This document shows, in pieces, positions 22,705-25,342 of a stretch of DNA of 25,342 bases. Under the pieces are notes generated by a model, which saw only the letters and a program-made list of their open reading frames with translations, searched no databases and was not told the origin of the DNA. The position numbers and the translations under genes are program-made. This stretch comes from Bacteroidota bacterium (GTDB lineage Bacteria; Bacteroidota; Bacteroidia; Chitinophagales; Chitinophagaceae): positions 1 through 25,342 of the forward strand of contig JAKAJX010000233.1 of the NCBI GenBank assembly GCA_021824855.1, in the 5' to 3' direction. Position 1 is the stretch's first letter. Each line of letters begins with the position of its first letter.

Positions 22705-22989
22705 TTAATTGAAGATGAAAAAATAAAATATTTGACTCAAAAAGAATAATAAATTAACTAATAACAACCATTTAGGCAATTCGGTTTCTTTTTTTTGAAA
22801 GAAAAAATATAATGCAGCAATATTGAGTGCCATATTTAAAATGGGCGATACAATCCAACCAAGAATAATAATATAGTTATTGATATCTTGATTAGTAAAA
22901 ACATTTTCTACTCGGCGAGCAATTAAACTTACTATAAAAAGGATATTGCACACAAAAGCTACTTTATTAAGAAATAATAAATGCCGCAT
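22705..22989 (-). CDS. small membrane protein, 94 aa
   Basis: Three hydrophobic helices are visible: LFLNKVAFVCNILFIVSLIA (4-23), IIILGWIVSPILNMALNIAALYFFF (about 40-64) and LLLVNLLFFLSQIFYFF (about 75-91). A short charged loop (RRVENVFTNQDIN, 25-37) follows the first helix. I do not recognise the family. It starts 57 nt from the divergent YfhO gene and ends 12 nt before the transporter gene, so it may share that promoter region and form an operon with the transporter. No catalytic motif is seen. Confidence 0.7.
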   Translation of the reverse strand: MRHLLFLNKVAFVCNILFIVSLIARRVENVFTNQDINNYIIILGWIVSPILNMALNIAALYFFFQKKETELPKWLLLVNLLFFLSQIFYFFIFN

Positions 22990-23045
22990 ATAAAATTTTA
23001 GTTCAAAATAGCATTAATTTGCCAAACAGTTATAAAACAAATACG

Positions 23046-25342
23046 ATGAAACATTTTCAGTGGAAATTGCTTTTACCACATGCAGTAGCTATCATTATTT
23101 TTTTACTGATTGCCATTATTTTTTGTAAACCCGCTTTAAACGGAAAAGTGTTACAACAAAGCGACGTTACACACTGGAAAGGAATGGCACAAGACCTTTT
23201 TCGCTACAAAGAAACCCATGGGCACTATCCTTTATGGAATAATAATTTATTCAGCGGTATGCCTGCATACCAAATTGCTTTAGAAGCCGAAAACCCAATT
23301 AGCATTGGCTACTTACATATATTTTTTACATTAGACTTATGGAAACCAATTGGTTTTTTCTTTTTGCTTTGCATTTCATTTTACTTTTTAAGTCAGGTTG
23401 TAAATGTTAACCCATATATAGGAATTATAGGATCCTTAGCGTATGCGTATGCCAGTTTCGATCCGGTAATTATTGTAGCAGGGCACGATACACAAATGCA
23501 AGCTTTAGGCTATTTGCCTGCATTACTTGCCGCTATTTGGTTATTATATCATAAAAAATATTGGTGGGGCACCGCTTTAACTGCTGTATTTAGTGCCTTA
23601 TTAATTCAGCAAAATCATTTACAAATTACCTATTACTTTTTAATTATTGCAGTAGTAATGACCATTGGATTTTTAGTTCAATGGATTCAATCAAAACAAT
23701 ACAAACACGCATTAAAAGCCATTGCTTTAGCCGCAATTGCCGGAGGTTTAGGTGCAGCTTGCAACTTAGTAAACCTTGCTACAACCTATGATTACTCTAA
23801 AGAAACCATGCGCAATGGATCGGCATTGTTAGACACAGCATCGGCTAATAAAAAAACAGATGCTGCAAAAGCAGGATTGCCAATAGACTATGCTTTTGCT
23901 TGGAGTTATGGAAAATTAGAAACCTATACCCTACTCATTCCCGGTATTTATGGTGGCTCGGGCGGAAACGAAATTCATGCTAATTCTAATTTTGGAAAAT
24001 TAGCTACCGAAAAAGGTTTGCAAGAAGATCAAGCAGAAAATTTTGCAGCAAGCATGCCCGCTTATTGGGGGCCACAACAATTAGGCACCAGTGGACCTGT
24101 GTATCTTGGTGCCATTATTTGCTTTTTATTTATTGTAGGAATGTTTTATTTAAAAACGCCCAATAAATGGTGGTTACTTGCTTTATCTGTATTAGCTATT
24201 GCCATGAGCTGGGGAAAAAACTTTGAACTATTTAATGAATTTTTGTTTAACCACTTGCCAATGTATAACAAGTTTAGAGTGCCCACAATGACGCTAATTA
24301 TTCCGCAATTAATATTTCCGCTTACAGCAATTCTTACTTTACAACAATTCTTTTTCGAAGAAACCGATAAACAACAGGCTATTAAAAAAATTCGTCAATC
24401 TGTTATTGTAACAATACTTCTTTTTGTGATAGCAGCCTACTTATATTTTAGTTTTAACTATGTTGGCAGCACCGATGAAAACTTAAAAAAATATTTATCG
24501 AAAGCGGTAGGCGGTGAAGAAACAGGCAATAGTTTTTACAAAGCACTTTTACAAGACAGGCAAAGTTTATTTGGCAGTGATATTGTTCGTTCTATAACTT
24601 TTATAACATTGGCTATTGTAGTTCTATGGCTATTTATGATAGAAAAACTAAAAGCCAACTATGCCATTATTGCATTATTATTCTTAAGTACAATAGATGT
24701 TTTAGGCGTAGGAAGAAGATATTTAAACGAAGCCAATTTTCAGGATGAAGAAACAATTAATGAGGAAAGTTTTAAACCTACACCAGCAGATGCCGCTATT
24801 TTAAAAGACAGTTCATATTATCGTGTTTTAAATTTTACTGTCGATCCTTTTAATGATGCATTAACCTCCTACTATCATCATTCAATTGGTGGTTATCATC
24901 CGGCTAAGCTGAGCATTTATGAGGATTTGCTAAATTTTCATTTACGTAAACAGCCTATCAATTTTAAAGTATTAGATATGCTAAATACAAAATACTTTAT
25001 AGTTGCCAATCCGCAAACCAATCAACCCATGGCACAACAAAATCCACAGGCATTAGGTGCAGCATGGTTTGTAAAAGGTATTCAATACGAGAAAAATCCT
25101 CTTTCTGTAATTAAAGCATTAAACAATTTTAATCCAAAAGATACGGCTGTTATAGAAGAAAAAGATAAATCACTTATTCATATTGCAAATGAAACGGATA
25201 CAGCAGCATTTGTACATTTAATTAAAAACGAGAATGATTTTATAGAATACCAATCGCAAAGTAATAACAACGAGTTTGCCGTATTTAGTGAAATATTTTA
25301 TAATAGAGGTTGGAAAGCATATATAGATAATAAGGAAACCCC
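23046..25342 (+). CDS. YfhO-family membrane protein, C-terminus beyond window
   Basis: The frame opens at ATG 23046 and stays open for 765 codons to the window edge. The start has the family's N terminus: a first helix, then QQSDVTHWKGMAQDLFRYKETHGHYPLWNNNLFSGMPAYQI (about residues 37-77, region only), which is the 'D...g...e...tG..P.W....F.GmP' signature of the Bacteroidota YfhO proteins, followed by many transmembrane helices (for example FFFLLCISFYFL, ALLAAIWLLY, LLALSVLAIAMSW). After about residue 580 the chain is soluble. YfhO proteins are thought to be involved in cell-envelope glycosylation or lipid-linked sugar processing; the exact role is unproven. Nothing appears broken within the window. 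Confidence 0.88.
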   Translation, partial: MKHFQWKLLLPHAVAIIIFLLIAIIFCKPALNGKVLQQSDVTHWKGMAQDLFRYKETHGHYPLWNNNLFSGMPAYQIALEAENPISIGYLHIFFTLDLWKPIGFFFLLCISFYFLSQVVNVNPYIGIIGSLAYAYASFDPVIIVAGHDTQMQALGYLPALLAAIWLLYHKKYWWGTALTAVFSALLIQQNHLQITYYFLIIAVVMTIGFLVQWIQSKQYKHALKAIALAAIAGGLGAACNLVNLATTYDYSKETMRNGSALLDTASANKKTDAAKAGLPIDYAFAWSYGKLETYTLLIPGIYGGSGGNEIHANSNFGKLATEKGLQEDQAENFAASMPAYWGPQQLGTSGPVYLGAIICFLFIVGMFYLKTPNKWWLLALSVLAIAMSWGKNFELFNEFLFNHLPMYNKFRVPTMTLIIPQLIFPLTAILTLQQFFFEETDKQQAIKKIRQSVIVTILLFVIAAYLYFSFNYVGSTDENLKKYLSKAVGGEETGNSFYKALLQDRQSLFGSDIVRSITFITLAIVVLWLFMIEKLKANYAIIALLFLSTIDVLGVGRRYLNEANFQDEETINEESFKPTPADAAILKDSSYYRVLNFTVDPFNDALTSYYHHSIGGYHPAKLSIYEDLLNFHLRKQPINFKVLDMLNTKYFIVANPQTNQPMAQQNPQALGAAWFVKGIQYEKNPLSVIKALNNFNPKDTAVIEEKDKSLIHIANETDTAAFVHLIKNENDFIEYQSQSNNNEFAVFSEIFYNRGWKAYIDNKET

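Overview
The window is AT-rich and comes from the Bacteroidota, most likely a Chitinophagaceae-type genome. The evidence is the family-level look of the proteins (YfhO-type membrane protein, VUT/YhhQ transporter, DUF1801, DoxX-like and AraC/aldo-keto reductase genes), start codons that mostly lack Shine-Dalgarno sequences, and a TAnnTTTG-like promoter element. No species can be named from sequence alone.

Layout. Positions 1-10780 are accessory DNA. They hold a series of units separated by imperfect inverted-repeat sites (545-600, 1171-1384, 1825-2039, 2507-2646). The series ends in an 8.1-kb unit (2638-10718) that carries a type III restriction-modification operon and is bounded by related inverted arms (2636-2880 and 10450-10720). 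A tyrosine recombinase (10781-11932, minus strand) abuts the array. Positions 12149-20366 look chromosomal: a small membrane protein, tRNA-Cys, a nucleoside phosphorylase-dapF pair, DoxX-like, DUF1801 and Nudix genes, a HigBA-type toxin-antitoxin pair, and an AraC regulator divergent from an aldo/keto reductase, beta-propeller, cupin and NTF2-like gene row. Positions 20532-21779 are an insertion sequence with 18-bp perfect terminal inverted repeats. Positions 21883-25342 carry a queuosine-precursor-type transporter, a small membrane protein and the start of a YfhO-family gene.

How it works together. The defence operon reads right to left: XRE regulator, 65-aa protein, SMC/Rad50-like ATPase with an internal CPVC zinc motif and a C-terminal HEPN RNase motif, Mod methyltransferase, Res helicase-nuclease. 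Coupling is tight: 1-nt and 14-nt overlaps, then 21-nt and 5-nt gaps. A candidate operator sits just upstream of the regulator. The inference is that a DNA-level restriction system is paired with an RNA-targeting ATPase-HEPN effector.

Most interesting signal. Read on the minus strand, each of units 1-3 starts with a short core (GTTACAGGC, GTTATATGCAACC, GTTAGCAGCAACC) whose reverse complement recurs, exactly or nearly so, at that unit's far end, next to a second, unmatched arm of a folded site. That is the arrangement expected of integron gene cassettes and attC sites, with the recombinase in the reverse orientation (its 3' end faces the array). The two arms of the large unit also carry hairpins whose stem sequences differ but whose pairing and internal-loop geometry are kept. 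I therefore propose an integron-like or related folded-site cassette system that mobilises small genes and one complete defence operon. This is an inference from sequence pattern and has not been tested by any search.
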